A stretch of DNA of 64,000 nt from Cellulophaga sp. L1A9 (lineage in GTDB: Bacteria > Bacteroidota > Bacteroidia > Flavobacteriales > Flavobacteriaceae). This document shows, in pieces, positions 53,588 through 63,625 of the stretch; within the stretch, counting starts at the first letter, position 1; each line of letters opens with the position of its first letter. Under the pieces are notes generated by a model. It was not told where the DNA came from and made no database searches. It saw nothing but the letters and a program-made list of their open reading frames with translations. The translations under genes and the position numbers were made by a program. The stretch spans positions 124,001-188,000 of the forward strand of contig NZ_CP047027.1 of assembly GCF_009797025.1 (NCBI RefSeq). The letters are read 5' to 3'.

Positions 53588-56026
53588 ATGAGAGTATATA
53601 CCCTACTACTATCCTTACTATTTACATATATAATTCAGGCTCAAGTTACCCCTGCTGAAAAAGCTGCATTACAAGCTTTTTACACAGCTACAGGTGGTAG
53701 TAATTGGACTAGTGAAACAGATGCAGACCCAACAAATGATTGGGATTTTTCGGGTCCAGTGACTAATGATTGGCATGGAATTACTATTTCTGGTGGGAAT
53801 GTGATACAATTGTTATTGGATAATAACTCAAATTCAGGAAATAATTTAATGGGCACAATACCCACTGAATTTGGAAATTTACAGTATTTAATTGATTTGG
53901 ATCTTTCTGATCAAAATAATCTAACAGGTCCTATTCCTGATAGTTTTGGTAATCTTTTGAATCTGAAAACACTTCTTCTTAACAATAATCAGTTTACAGG
54001 ACTTATCCCACCTGTATTAGGAAATTTAAGTAATTTAAATACATTGTGGTTAAGCGCAAATAATTTTATTGGCCAGATACCGTCCTCTCTAGGAAACTTA
54101 GGTTTTTTAGAATCATTACTGCTCGCAGGAAATCAACTCACAGGAGACATCCCTGTTGAATTAGGAGATTTAAATAATTTATTAGAATTGCAACTTTCTT
54201 ACAATGAACTTACTGGAAAAATACCGTCTGAATTAGGTTTACTCTCAAATCTAATCACCCTGTCGTTGAGATATAATAATCTAACAGGAGAAATACCTGA
54301 AACGATTTATGGGTTAACTAATCTAGTCTCTTTATTGTTAGAATTTAATAAATTGGAAGGAGCTATTTCTCCGATGGTTGGAAATTTAGTTGTATTAGAA
54401 AAGCTGATACTTCGGAATAATCAGTTTGTAGGGAATTTACCAGAGGAAATTGGTACTATTTCTTCTTTACTAATTTTGATGCTTGGTCATAATAATTTTA
54501 CGGGAACTATTCCCGATTCTTTCTCTGGGTTAACAAATCTTGGGACGTTTGAAATTAATGATAATGATATAGAAGGGGTCTTGCCCGCAGGTTTAGTTAA
54601 TTGGACCAATATTAGTTCCTTAGACCTTATGAACAATAGAATTGAGGGAGATATACCTAGTTTTGTTTTTTTAAATACTACTATTATTAGAATTTATGGA
54701 AATCGCTTTCAATTTGGGGATTTCGAAGATGAATTTAGTTATTATGAAGGCTTTACTTTTTTTGTTGACAACCCTCAAGCCAAAGTAAATTCTGCTGAAA
54801 ACTTAAGCAGTTGCGTGGGGTCTTCTACAACACTTTCTACAATAGTTAGTGGTAACGCCAATGTATACCAATGGCTCAAAGATGGTACGGCAATTGCTGG
54901 TGCAACTAATGCAGATTTAGTATTAAACCCTGTAGCTATTTCCGACGCTGGAGTTTATACTTGTTTGATTACAAGTACGATTGTCACCGACCTTACTTTA
55001 GTGCGCAACCCAATTACATTAACGGTAAGTGCTAATGGTCCAACCGCAAATACTGTTAATGATATTCAAGCTTGTGACTTAGATGCTGATGGCTTTGCTA
55101 CTTTTTCCTTAAATCTTGCGGATATAGAGGCACAAGCTTTTGGTTCACAAACGGGTCTAACTATTTCCTATTTTGACACCCTTGGCAACCCTCTAAGTCT
55201 TACCAGTAGTTATATCAACACCACAGCTAGCAATCAAGTAGTCACCGTGAGAGTTTCTGATACAGGGGGATGTTATGATGAAAGTACTTTTAATTTAATC
55301 ACTACTTTACCCGCAGTAGCAGATACCAATGCCGATGTAACTTCTTGTGAAAATTATACCTTACCGCCATTGAATGCAGATAGTAACTACTTTACAGCAA
55401 CAAATGCTAGTGGAACACCATTACAAGAGGGAGATATTATTACCACAACACAGACAATTTATATTCATGCAGGAATAGGAAGTTGTGCTGATGAAACCAG
55501 TTTTACGGTAACCATTGAGCAACCTGTAACCGCAGACCAACTTGAGGATGTATCGGAATGTGAATTTTACACATTACCCCCTCTTACCACTAGTAATTAT
55601 TTTACAGAAAGTAACGGACAAGGGACAATGATAAATGAAAGTGACAGAATAACTGAAACGCAAACTATTTACATTTATACGGAATCTGGAGTTTGTGCTG
55701 ATGAATCTAGTTTTACAATTTCTATTGATTTATTAGCCTGTGAAGACTCTGAGGAAGCCATAAAATCAAAATTTCCAAATTTCTTCACCCCAAATGCAGA
55801 TGGCATTAATGACACTTGGAAGGTTAATCAAGAGTTATTTACATTAGAAGGCACCGTATCTATTTACGACCGTTACGGCAAGCTTATCTCACAATTTGAT
55901 GCCATTAATGGCGAATGGGATGGGTACTCCAATGGACGAAGATTACCAGCGAGTGACTATTGGTTTAAATTTGAAGGAATAGATGGTAACATTAACACCA
56001 CAGGGCATTTCGCTTTAAAAAGATAA
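53588..56026 (+). CDS. T9SS-secreted leucine-rich-repeat surface protein
   Basis: 812-residue exported protein: signal peptide ending IIQAQ (about 20). About thirteen plant-type LRRs follow (about 75-370; LxxLxLxxNxLTGxIPxxLGNL pattern), then an Ig-like domain (about 405-480, SCVGSSTTLSTIVSGNANVY) and two tandem Cys-bearing repeats (about 570-700, SCENYTLPPLN / ECEFYTLPPLT). The C-terminus is a type B T9SS sorting domain (about 725-812, FPNFFTPNADGINDTW...YDRYGKLISQF). It is secreted by the gliding-associated system and probably acts in adhesion or binding. Confidence 0.93.
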   Translation: MRVYTLLLSLLFTYIIQAQVTPAEKAALQAFYTATGGSNWTSETDADPTNDWDFSGPVTNDWHGITISGGNVIQLLLDNNSNSGNNLMGTIPTEFGNLQYLIDLDLSDQNNLTGPIPDSFGNLLNLKTLLLNNNQFTGLIPPVLGNLSNLNTLWLSANNFIGQIPSSLGNLGFLESLLLAGNQLTGDIPVELGDLNNLLELQLSYNELTGKIPSELGLLSNLITLSLRYNNLTGEIPETIYGLTNLVSLLLEFNKLEGAISPMVGNLVVLEKLILRNNQFVGNLPEEIGTISSLLILMLGHNNFTGTIPDSFSGLTNLGTFEINDNDIEGVLPAGLVNWTNISSLDLMNNRIEGDIPSFVFLNTTIIRIYGNRFQFGDFEDEFSYYEGFTFFVDNPQAKVNSAENLSSCVGSSTTLSTIVSGNANVYQWLKDGTAIAGATNADLVLNPVAISDAGVYTCLITSTIVTDLTLVRNPITLTVSANGPTANTVNDIQACDLDADGFATFSLNLADIEAQAFGSQTGLTISYFDTLGNPLSLTSSYINTTASNQVVTVRVSDTGGCYDESTFNLITTLPAVADTNADVTSCENYTLPPLNADSNYFTATNASGTPLQEGDIITTTQTIYIHAGIGSCADETSFTVTIEQPVTADQLEDVSECEFYTLPPLTTSNYFTESNGQGTMINESDRITETQTIYIYTESGVCADESSFTISIDLLACEDSEEAIKSKFPNFFTPNADGINDTWKVNQELFTLEGTVSIYDRYGKLISQFDAINGEWDGYSNGRRLPASDYWFKFEGIDGNINTTGHFALKR

Positions 56027-56063
56027 GTATCATTTTTGCACTTTAATAACTAAATAGGAAAGA

Positions 56064-56660
56064 ATGCTCAATCAAGAAGAATCATACTGGACTACGCGTT
56101 ACAAAGAACATAGCACGGGTTGGGATATTGGTTACCCCTCTACTCCTATTAAAAGCTATATAGACCAACTTGAAAATAAGGATATAAAACTTTTAATTCC
56201 TGGTGCCGGTAATGGCTACGAGGCAGAATATTTAATCCAACAAGGTTTTACAAACGTTCATATCCTCGATATTTCTAAAATTCCACTTCAGGAATTCAAA
56301 AAAAGGAATCCGACTTTCCCAGATAGCCATTTACATCATGGCAATTTTTTTGACTTTAAGGGTGCATTTGACTTAATTCTAGAACAAACTTTTTTCTGCT
56401 CTTTTGTACCAACAGACCAAAACCGTTCTGCCTATGCCAAACAAATGGCATCCCTTTTAAAGGAAAACGGTAAATTAGTCGGACTCTGGTTTTCAATTCC
56501 CCTTACAGATGATTTAGAAAAAAGACCTTTTGGTGGCGATAAAGAGTTGTACTTAACGTATTTAAATCCATACTTTAACTCAAAAACCTTTCAATCCTCT
56601 TATAATTCCATTTTACCTAGACAAAACCGTGAATTGTTTGGCATTTTCATAAAAAAATAG
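56064..56660 (+). CDS. Thiopurine-methyltransferase-like SAM methyltransferase
   Basis: 198-residue SAM-dependent methyltransferase of the TPMT family. The N-terminal WTTRYKEHSTGWDIGYPSTP, motif I LLIPGAGNGYEAEYL (about 46-60), and DLILEQTFFCSF are typical. Chemical substrate unknown. It is 37 bp after the LRR protein. Confidence 0.9.
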   Translation: MLNQEESYWTTRYKEHSTGWDIGYPSTPIKSYIDQLENKDIKLLIPGAGNGYEAEYLIQQGFTNVHILDISKIPLQEFKKRNPTFPDSHLHHGNFFDFKGAFDLILEQTFFCSFVPTDQNRSAYAKQMASLLKENGKLVGLWFSIPLTDDLEKRPFGGDKELYLTYLNPYFNSKTFQSSYNSILPRQNRELFGIFIKK

Positions 56661-56765
56661 CCTTATTTTTTGCATTTTACACGGACTTCCTTAACATCTT
56701 TTTAAGAATTCTTCTTTATGCTTTTGGTATATTTAAACCGACTAATTAAACCAAAACTAGAACGA

Positions 56766-59700
56766 ATGAAAAAACTACTATTTTTAATGGTGCTATGCGC
56801 ATCATTTTCCACCTTTGCACAAGATTTTACAATGGATCTGATTCAAGATCTGAAACCTAGAAACATAGGCCCTGGAGGTATGAGTGGCCGTGTTACTTCT
56901 ATTGATGCTGTACATGACAACCCTGAAATTATGTATGTGGGTACCGCTTCTGGCGGACTCTGGAAATCTACTTCTGGAGGTATCAAATGGGAACCTATAT
57001 TTGATAAAGAAGTAACTGCCTCTGTTGGTGCCGTTGCCATTCAACAAAGTAATCCATCGGTCTTATGGGCGGGTACCGGAGAAGGTAACCCAAGAAATAG
57101 CTTAAATGGTGGGTATGGTATTTTTAAATCTCTAGATGGCGGAAAAAGCTGGAAATCTATGGGCTTAGAAAAAACAAGACATATTCACAGAATTGTAATA
57201 GACCCTACCAATCCAGACATTGTTTATGTGGGTGCTATTGGTTCTCCTTGGGGAGAACATCCAGAACGTGGTGTTTTTAAAACTACCGATGGCGGAGTCA
57301 CTTGGTCCAAAATATTATTTACTAATAACAAATCTGGTATTGCAGATTTAGTAATGGATCCTACCAACCCAAACAAATTAATTGCTGCTATGTGGGAGCA
57401 TAAAAGAGATCCTTGGTTTTTTAAATCTGGTGGAGAAGGTAGTGGTTTGTATATGACCCATGATGGCGGTAAAAACTGGAAAAAATTAACAGAAGAAGAT
57501 GGCTTACCTGCTGGCGAACTGGGAAGAATTGGAGTAGCAATAGCCCCTGGAAAGCCAAATATTGTTTATGCACTTATAGAATCAAAAAAGAACGCCCTTT
57601 ACAAATCTGAAGATGGTGGTTTTAAATGGAAAAAAATAAATGATAAAGAAGATATTGGCAACCGTCCTTTTTATTATTCTGAAATCTATGTAGATCCTCA
57701 GAATGAAAACAGAATATATTCTGTTTTCACCTATATCAACGTATCTGAAGACGGGGGTAAAAACTTTACGCAGTTAATGCCCGCTTATGGCGCGGATAAT
57801 GGCGTTCACCCCGATCACCATGCGTGGTGGATTCATCCTAAAAATGGCCAATTTATGATGGATGGTAATGATGGCGGAATGAATATTACAAAAGATGGTG
57901 GAAAATCATGGCGTTTTGTGGGGAATATACCCGTAGCGCAATTCTACCATATTAATACAGACAATGAATATCCATACAATGTATATGGAGGGATGCAAGA
58001 TAATGGTTCTTGGAGAGGACCTGCTTATGTATGGAAGGCACAAGGAATCCGCAACAGCTACTGGCAAGAGATTGCTTTTGGAGATGGTTTTGATGTTGTT
58101 CCTGATCTAGAAGATTCTCGCTTTGGTTATGCTATGAGTCAGCAGGGTTTTGTATCGCGCTATGATCATGAAACAGGTAACAATTACATTGTTCGCCCTA
58201 CCCCTCCAGATGCTAAAACTGAGTTACGTTTTAATTGGAATTCTGCTATTGGCCAAGATCCTTTTGACACAAGTACCGTTTATTTTGGAAGTCAGTTTGT
58301 GCACAAAAGTACAGACAAAGGCTTAACATGGAGTGTTATTTCTACCGATTTAACTACAAACGATCCTGAAAAACAAAAACAAAGTGAAAGTGGTGGATTA
58401 ACCATGGATGCTACCGGAGCAGAAAATCACTGTACCATTTTAGTTATTGAACCTTCTCCACTTGAAAAAGATATGTTATGGATTGGTACTGATGACGGTC
58501 GCGTACATATCACTCAAAATGGAGGTACCGCTTGGACCGATGTTACCGCGAATATAAAAGGCTTACCAAAAGGTAGCTGGATACCGCAAATAAAAGCATC
58601 GAACAAAAATAAAGGAGAAGCACTTTTAATAGCCAATGATTACCGCAGATTTAACTATACTCCTTATGCTTATAGAACTAAAAATTACGGAAAAACTTGG
58701 GAACGTATTGTAGATGCTGCAGATGTTAAAAGTTATGCGCTTTCTATTATAGAAGATATCGTAAACCCTAATCTAATGTTTTTAGGTACTGATGATGGTT
58801 TATATATTTCCTTAAATGCCGGTGAAAAATGGCAAAAATGGACGGAAGGTTTCCCTACGGTTTCTACTAAAGATTTAGCAATACAACCAAGAGAACATGA
58901 TTTGGTGATTGGTACCTTTGGTCGTGCTGCCTGGGTATTAGATGATATTCGCCCTTTGAGAGCTTTAGCAGCAGATGCTACTATTCTTCAGAAAGACGCA
59001 CAATTATTTACTCCGCCTACAGCATACCAAGCCGCGTACCAACAAGCTACTGGGAGCAGGTTTGGAGCAGATGCCATGTTCAATGGTGAAAATAGAAAAT
59101 CTGGGGCTATGATTACCTACTACTTAAAAGAAGGAAAGAAGAAAGTAGCCGGAAAAAAAGAAGATAAAGACGAAGATGATAAGGCTGATAAAGAGGACGA
59201 TGAAAATTTTGAAGATACCGCTGAAAAGAAAGAAAAAAGAACAGGGGTACAAAAGAAAGATTCTGTGCAGTTTGATATTTATGATGGTACTAGATTAATT
59301 AGAACCTTAAAATATAAAACGCCAGAAAAAGCAGGATTCCACCGCATCTATTGGAGAATGGATGAAAAAGGCCCAGACAGACCATCTAGAAAAATTAGCA
59401 AGCGTAAAAACGAGTCTGGCGGTACAGATGTTAAGCCTGGTACCTATACCATTAAAATGTCTTTTGGCACGGTATCTAACGAAGCTACAATAGAAGTAAA
59501 ATCTGATCCTAGAATAGAAACCTCTACCGCATCTATTAATGAGGTGTATACCCACTCTAAAACCATAGAGACATATATGGCCACTGCTGCAGATGCCGTA
59601 AAACAATTGGTAGAAAGTAAAAATACAGCTAGTAAATATCAAAAAGAATTAAAAGAACTAGACAAAGATAAATACGAAGCAGAACTTAAAGCATCTAAAG

Positions 59701-60011
59701 AAATTATTAAAAAAATAGATGATGTTATGGCGCTTTATTTAGGCAAAGAAGACAAAAGACAAGGGATTACTAGAAATCCTGAAATAACGGTAATGGAACG
59801 TATTGGTAATGCAAGACGTTATGTTGGCAGCAGAAAATCTGGTATTACTAGCACTGAAACTAACTTGATGGCATTTGCAAAGGAAGAATTAGAATCGGCC
59901 TTAGAAAAGACAAATGCATTTTTCAATGACGATTGGAAAGCCTATAAAACAGCTATGGAGAAGTTGAACAATTCTCCTTTTAAAGCGACTAAAGAAATTA
60001 CTATACATTAA
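56766..60011 (+). CDS. Exported BNR/sortilin-like beta-propeller protein
   Basis: 1081-residue exported protein with a signal peptide (MKKLLFLMVLCASFSTFAQ) and many Asp-box/BNR repeats: SLDGGKSWKSMG, TTDGGVTWSKIL, THDGGKNWKKL, SEDGGFKWKKI. These build two large propellers (about 25-740), as in VPS10/sortilin-like and Bacteroidetes glycosidase-like proteins. A Lys/Glu/Asp-rich linker (about 790-830) precedes a small beta domain and a helical C-terminus. No glycosidase active site is evident. ATG 56766 gives the signal peptide; ATG 56718 would extend it. Confidence 0.88.
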   Translation: MKKLLFLMVLCASFSTFAQDFTMDLIQDLKPRNIGPGGMSGRVTSIDAVHDNPEIMYVGTASGGLWKSTSGGIKWEPIFDKEVTASVGAVAIQQSNPSVLWAGTGEGNPRNSLNGGYGIFKSLDGGKSWKSMGLEKTRHIHRIVIDPTNPDIVYVGAIGSPWGEHPERGVFKTTDGGVTWSKILFTNNKSGIADLVMDPTNPNKLIAAMWEHKRDPWFFKSGGEGSGLYMTHDGGKNWKKLTEEDGLPAGELGRIGVAIAPGKPNIVYALIESKKNALYKSEDGGFKWKKINDKEDIGNRPFYYSEIYVDPQNENRIYSVFTYINVSEDGGKNFTQLMPAYGADNGVHPDHHAWWIHPKNGQFMMDGNDGGMNITKDGGKSWRFVGNIPVAQFYHINTDNEYPYNVYGGMQDNGSWRGPAYVWKAQGIRNSYWQEIAFGDGFDVVPDLEDSRFGYAMSQQGFVSRYDHETGNNYIVRPTPPDAKTELRFNWNSAIGQDPFDTSTVYFGSQFVHKSTDKGLTWSVISTDLTTNDPEKQKQSESGGLTMDATGAENHCTILVIEPSPLEKDMLWIGTDDGRVHITQNGGTAWTDVTANIKGLPKGSWIPQIKASNKNKGEALLIANDYRRFNYTPYAYRTKNYGKTWERIVDAADVKSYALSIIEDIVNPNLMFLGTDDGLYISLNAGEKWQKWTEGFPTVSTKDLAIQPREHDLVIGTFGRAAWVLDDIRPLRALAADATILQKDAQLFTPPTAYQAAYQQATGSRFGADAMFNGENRKSGAMITYYLKEGKKKVAGKKEDKDEDDKADKEDDENFEDTAEKKEKRTGVQKKDSVQFDIYDGTRLIRTLKYKTPEKAGFHRIYWRMDEKGPDRPSRKISKRKNESGGTDVKPGTYTIKMSFGTVSNEATIEVKSDPRIETSTASINEVYTHSKTIETYMATAADAVKQLVESKNTASKYQKELKELDKDKYEAELKASKEIIKKIDDVMALYLGKEDKRQGITRNPEITVMERIGNARRYVGSRKSGITSTETNLMAFAKEELESALEKTNAFFNDDWKAYKTAMEKLNNSPFKATKEITIH

Positions 60012-60052
60012 TATTTTTCCTTGAGTATTGTCGAGAGGATTTAAAACAAATA

Positions 60053-60088
60053 GGTCAGGTTTCGACCAAACTCAACCTGGCCATTTTT
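60053..60088 (+). terminator. Terminator abutting the next start codon
   Basis: Stem GGTCAGGTT/AACCTGGCC (one G-U in RNA), 11-nt loop, followed by ATTTTT. It ends three bases before the ATG of the DUF2490 gene. Confidence 0.6.
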
Positions 60089-60091
60089 GCT

Positions 60092-60769
60092 ATGAAAAGA
60101 ATTCTATTTTTTATTTCGATTATTATAACCACAACGACTATTAAAGCCCAAGAATCAGGAGAAGAAAATTGGGGGGCTTGGTATATGTATTTTGGCACCA
60201 ATAAGGTAAGTGATAAGTTGAGTATCCATACTGAAGCACAGTTTAGATATTATGAAACCACGAGTAATTTCAATCAACTATTACTGCGTACGGGTTTAAA
60301 TTATCATATCAACCCTGAAGCTATAGCCACGCTAGGCTATGGCTATATTACTACAGATGGTTCTTTTGACGAATTACCAAATGAAGAGAACAGCAAAGAA
60401 CATCGAATTTTTGAGCAATTCATTTTAAAAAACAAAGTAGGCGAATTTCATTTTGAACACCGCTATAGATTAGAACAACGCTTTTTGGAATCTGTGGGTG
60501 AAACAGACACGCAACATAGAGCCCGGTACCGTTTACAAGTAACACTACCCTTAACCGATATTTTCTTTTTGAATGTTTACGATGAAATCTTCATTAATTT
60601 ACAAGATGATGCCTTTGGTCAAAATAGATTGTATGGAGCCCTGGGTGTGAATGTTACAGAAAACTTGGCGGTACAAGCTGGATATTTAAAGAATCATTTT
60701 TCTGATGCCAATTATGATCGTATACAAGTAGGCGTATTTTACAGTCCCGATTTAAGAAGGAACAAATAG
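60092..60769 (+). CDS. DUF2490 outer-membrane protein
   Basis: 225 residues, signal peptide ending IKAQ (about 19). The mature protein matches DUF2490: WGAWYMYFGTNKVSDKLSIH, then RYYETTSNFNQLLLRTGLNY, then a C-terminal set of strands. DUF2490 proteins form outer-membrane barrels of unknown function. The gene start lies three bases after a terminator-like hairpin, which may act as an attenuator or overlap a promoter. Confidence 0.88.
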   Translation: MKRILFFISIIITTTTIKAQESGEENWGAWYMYFGTNKVSDKLSIHTEAQFRYYETTSNFNQLLLRTGLNYHINPEAIATLGYGYITTDGSFDELPNEENSKEHRIFEQFILKNKVGEFHFEHRYRLEQRFLESVGETDTQHRARYRLQVTLPLTDIFFLNVYDEIFINLQDDAFGQNRLYGALGVNVTENLAVQAGYLKNHFSDANYDRIQVGVFYSPDLRRNK

Positions 60770-60857
60770 CAAATCATTCAGAAATCTGTGGCGTTTGAAT
60801 TAGAATACGGCCTAAAATAAGCGTAATTTTATCCTATTAAATAAAAAATTTACAGTA

Positions 60858-61493
60858 ATGAAAAAAACACTTTTAATTTTATCGTTCGCAATAGGTATGT
60901 TCTCTTACAGTTGTAAAGAGGCCAAAAAGGAAAATACTACCGAAGAAAAAGAAACTGTTACTGCAACAGAAATGTATACTCTAGTTTCAGACTCTACTAA
61001 AGTTAGCTTTACAGCTTACAAAACGACAGACAAGCTTCCTGTTGGAGGAACTTTTAAAGCTATCAATATTAAAAATGCTACTCCCGCAGCTTCTGCTTTA
61101 GAGGCTTTAAACGGCTTAGAATTTGGAATTCCTGTAAGTAGCTTGTTTACAAATGACCCTACTGGTACAAGAGATCCAAAAATTACAGAATTCTTTTTTG
61201 GTGCTATGAAAAATACCGAAATAATTTCTGGAACTTTTAAGGTTGATGGTGAAGCATGTTCATTAGAAATTGAAATGAATGGTGAGACTGGTTCTATTCC
61301 ATTAGAAACAACGATGAACTCTGACACTAGTTATACTTTTAATGGGGTAATGGATTTAAAGAATTGGAACGCTACGGAAGCTGTTGCTTCTTTAAACAAA
61401 GTATGTGAAGTATTACATACTGGTAAAGACGGTGTAAGTAAAACTTGGGATGAAGTTGCTATAAAAGGTGATGTGTTGTTTGCTAAAAAATAA
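60858..61493 (+). CDS. YceI-like lipoprotein
   Basis: 211-residue lipoprotein (lipobox FSYSC, Cys about 19). The mature domain has the YceI beta-sandwich start VSDSTKVSFTAYKTTDKLPV, then GGTFKAINI, and a C-terminal EVAIKGDVLFAKK strand. YceI proteins bind lipids or isoprenoids. A Cu/Zn-SOD lipoprotein follows 110 bp downstream. Confidence 0.85.
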   Translation: MKKTLLILSFAIGMFSYSCKEAKKENTTEEKETVTATEMYTLVSDSTKVSFTAYKTTDKLPVGGTFKAINIKNATPAASALEALNGLEFGIPVSSLFTNDPTGTRDPKITEFFFGAMKNTEIISGTFKVDGEACSLEIEMNGETGSIPLETTMNSDTSYTFNGVMDLKNWNATEAVASLNKVCEVLHTGKDGVSKTWDEVAIKGDVLFAKK

Positions 61494-61603
61494 TTCTAGC
61501 CACCGCATTTGTGTTAGTTTTAATAGCTATTAGAGTACTTATTTTCTTTTAGTAGGTTTAGTTTTGTGTATTAAGTAAAACACTTTAATTAAAACTATAC
61601 AAC

Positions 61604-62203
61604 ATGAAAAAAATAATAGGTACCCTAGCGCTTGTTGCAATAAGTCTTTCTTATAGCTGCAAGGACACAAAAAAAGAGGTTAAAGATACTTCTGACGATA
61701 TAGAAAATAACATGGATGACAGCTCTGATGAAATGGACAATACCATGGAAGAAAAAACCATGACCATTTCCTTAGAACCTAAAAGTGATTCTGAAGTAAA
61801 AGGCGAAGTTACTTTCACCGAAAAAGATGGTGAAGTTATGATGGTAACTAAAATGTCTGGATTATCTGAAGGTGAGCATGCCATTCATATTCATGAAACA
61901 GCAGATTGTTCTTCTGCCGACGGAAAATCTGCAGGTGGCCATTGGAACCCAACATTCCAACAACACGGAAAATGGGGGGATGAAGTAGGCTACCACAGAG
62001 GTGATATCGGAAACTTTATGGCAGATGCAGAAGGTAATGCTACAGTAGAATTCAGCACTGACGAATGGTGTATGGATTGTGATGATGACACAAAAAACAT
62101 TATCGGTAAAGGGGTAATTGTACACCAAGGAGTAGATGATTTTACATCACAACCTAGTGGCGATGCAGGTGCTCGTGTAAGTTGTGCCGGTATTATCCAA
62201 TAA
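61604..62203 (+). CDS. sodC: Cu/Zn superoxide dismutase lipoprotein
   Basis: 199-residue lipoprotein (lipobox YSC, Cys about 19) with an acidic linker (about 27-50), then a Cu/Zn-SOD domain. Metal ligands: HAIHIHE (Cu pair), AGGHWNP and HGKW (bridging and Zn ligands), and VIVHQGVDDF near the end (Cu His). It removes superoxide in the periplasm. The metal-site pattern appears complete. Confidence 0.93.
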   Translation: MKKIIGTLALVAISLSYSCKDTKKEVKDTSDDIENNMDDSSDEMDNTMEEKTMTISLEPKSDSEVKGEVTFTEKDGEVMMVTKMSGLSEGEHAIHIHETADCSSADGKSAGGHWNPTFQQHGKWGDEVGYHRGDIGNFMADAEGNATVEFSTDEWCMDCDDDTKNIIGKGVIVHQGVDDFTSQPSGDAGARVSCAGIIQ

Positions 62204-62226
62204 GAATCTACCACAACATTGAAATT

Positions 62227-62253
62227 AAAAGCTGCTCTTTAGCAGCTTTTTTT
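62227..62253 (+). terminator. Terminator after sodC
   Basis: Stem AAAAGCTGCT/AGCAGCTTTT with a CTTT loop and a T-run. It lies 24 bp after the sodC stop and 29 bp before the ECF sigma start. Confidence 0.85.
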
Positions 62254-62281
62254 ATATATCTTTAATTTGTAAACCTAGTCA

Positions 62282-62812
62282 ATGGAATTAGAAGAATTAG
62301 TAGAAAAGTTCCGAATGAAAGATGCCAAGGCTTTTGAAAAGCTGTACAGCATGTATGCAGATAATATATGTGGCGTTATTTACAACATTGTAAAGAATAC
62401 GGATATAGCTCAGGAAATTTGCCAAGATGTATTTGTAAAGGCATGGAATAATTCTGAGAGCTATAATATCTCTAAAGGGCGCTTTTTTACATGGATGTTG
62501 AATATTGCACGTAATGCTGCAATCGATGAAGTGCGCTCTAAATCCCACAAAAACAGCAAACAAAACCTATCTTCTGATTTTTTCGTAAATATCCTGGAAG
62601 ACAAAAACGACCTTAATATGCAAGTAGATACCATTGGTATAAAGAGCCTGTTAACGAACCTCAAAGAAAAATGTGTTCAGATCATAGACTTATTGTACTT
62701 TAAAGGATATACGCAAAAGGAAGCTGCTGAAGAATTGGAGATCCCTATAGGGACGGTAAAAACAAGGAACAGAAGTTGCATTTCACAAATTAGGGGAAAC
62801 ATAGCACTATAG
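62282..62812 (+). CDS. ECF RNA polymerase sigma factor
   Basis: 176-residue extracytoplasmic-function sigma factor. Region 2 holds the helices FEKLYSMYADNICGVIYNIV and QDVFVKAWNN...FFTWMLNIARNAAID. Region 4 carries the HTH GYTQKEAAEELEIPIGTVKT. It is immediately followed by its anti-sigma factor (1-bp gap), so the pair forms a signal-responsive unit. The target promoters are unknown. Confidence 0.93.
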   Translation: MELEELVEKFRMKDAKAFEKLYSMYADNICGVIYNIVKNTDIAQEICQDVFVKAWNNSESYNISKGRFFTWMLNIARNAAIDEVRSKSHKNSKQNLSSDFFVNILEDKNDLNMQVDTIGIKSLLTNLKEKCVQIIDLLYFKGYTQKEAAEELEIPIGTVKTRNRSCISQIRGNIAL

Positions 62813-62813
62813 C

Positions 62814-63614
62814 ATGGATACAGAAAAATATATAGCATCAGGAATTCTAGAACTCTACGTTGCTGGTATCTTATCTGAGGTAGAAAACTTAGATATCGCC
62901 AGGTACGCAGCAGAATACCCTGAAATACAAAATGAAATTAAAGCCATTGAAACTGCCGTTTTAGCATTGACTAAAGCAGCTGCACCGAAAGAAGGCGCAC
63001 AAATTCATTTGGCAAAGGTTCAAGCTAAAATAGCCGCAGCAGAAGCTCCAAAAGTAATTACACTACAACCAGAGAAAACAAATTGGAGTGCTTACATCGG
63101 GTGGGCAGCATCTGTTTTATTAGCCGTAGGCTTTTTTTGGATGTACACCCAAAATAATGCGCTAAAGTCTAATTTAAATAGCACTACACAGGCAAACAGC
63201 GCTTTAGAAGAAAAAATAGAAGAAGCAAAAACATCATTAGAAAAAACAGAAGAATTACTAAGTACCATTCGGGATAAAAATATACAAGTGGTAGCTTTAG
63301 GCGGCCAAGCCGTAGCTCCTAATTCATATGCAAAAGCCTACTGGAATAAAAGTGAGCAGAAAGTTTTTATAGATGCCCAAGGGCTACCAGAACCACCAGA
63401 CGGAATGGTATACCAAGTATGGTCTTTAAGATTAGAGCCTTTAACTCCAACAAGTATGGGGCTGTTAGAAGATTTTATTACGGATGATAACAAAGTATTT
63501 GCTTTAAACAACCCTAATGAGTCTGAGGCTTTCGGTATTACCTTAGAACCTGCGGGAGGTAGTGACGCTCCTAACTTAGCGCAACTATATACCTTGGGGG
63601 TAGTGAGTTCTTAG
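62814..63614 (+). CDS. RskA-type anti-sigma factor
   Basis: 266 residues: a cytoplasmic N-terminus (about 1-90) binding the sigma factor, one membrane helix (about 93-110, YIGWAASVLLAVGFFWMY), a coiled-coil segment (ALEEKIEEAKTSLEKTEELL), and a periplasmic RskA-like domain (about 155-266, YQVWSLRLEPLTPTSMGLLE). It probably holds the ECF sigma factor until a periplasmic signal releases it. The start lies one base after the sigma stop. Confidence 0.9.
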   Translation: MDTEKYIASGILELYVAGILSEVENLDIARYAAEYPEIQNEIKAIETAVLALTKAAAPKEGAQIHLAKVQAKIAAAEAPKVITLQPEKTNWSAYIGWAASVLLAVGFFWMYTQNNALKSNLNSTTQANSALEEKIEEAKTSLEKTEELLSTIRDKNIQVVALGGQAVAPNSYAKAYWNKSEQKVFIDAQGLPEPPDGMVYQVWSLRLEPLTPTSMGLLEDFITDDNKVFALNNPNESEAFGITLEPAGGSDAPNLAQLYTLGVVSS

Positions 63615-63625
63615 TATACTTAAAC

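Noticed and set aside
61862..62214. Minus-strand open frames opposite sodC
   Set aside because: They lie fully inside a well-supported gene and have shadow-like composition with many Cys and His from the antisense of metal-binding motifs.
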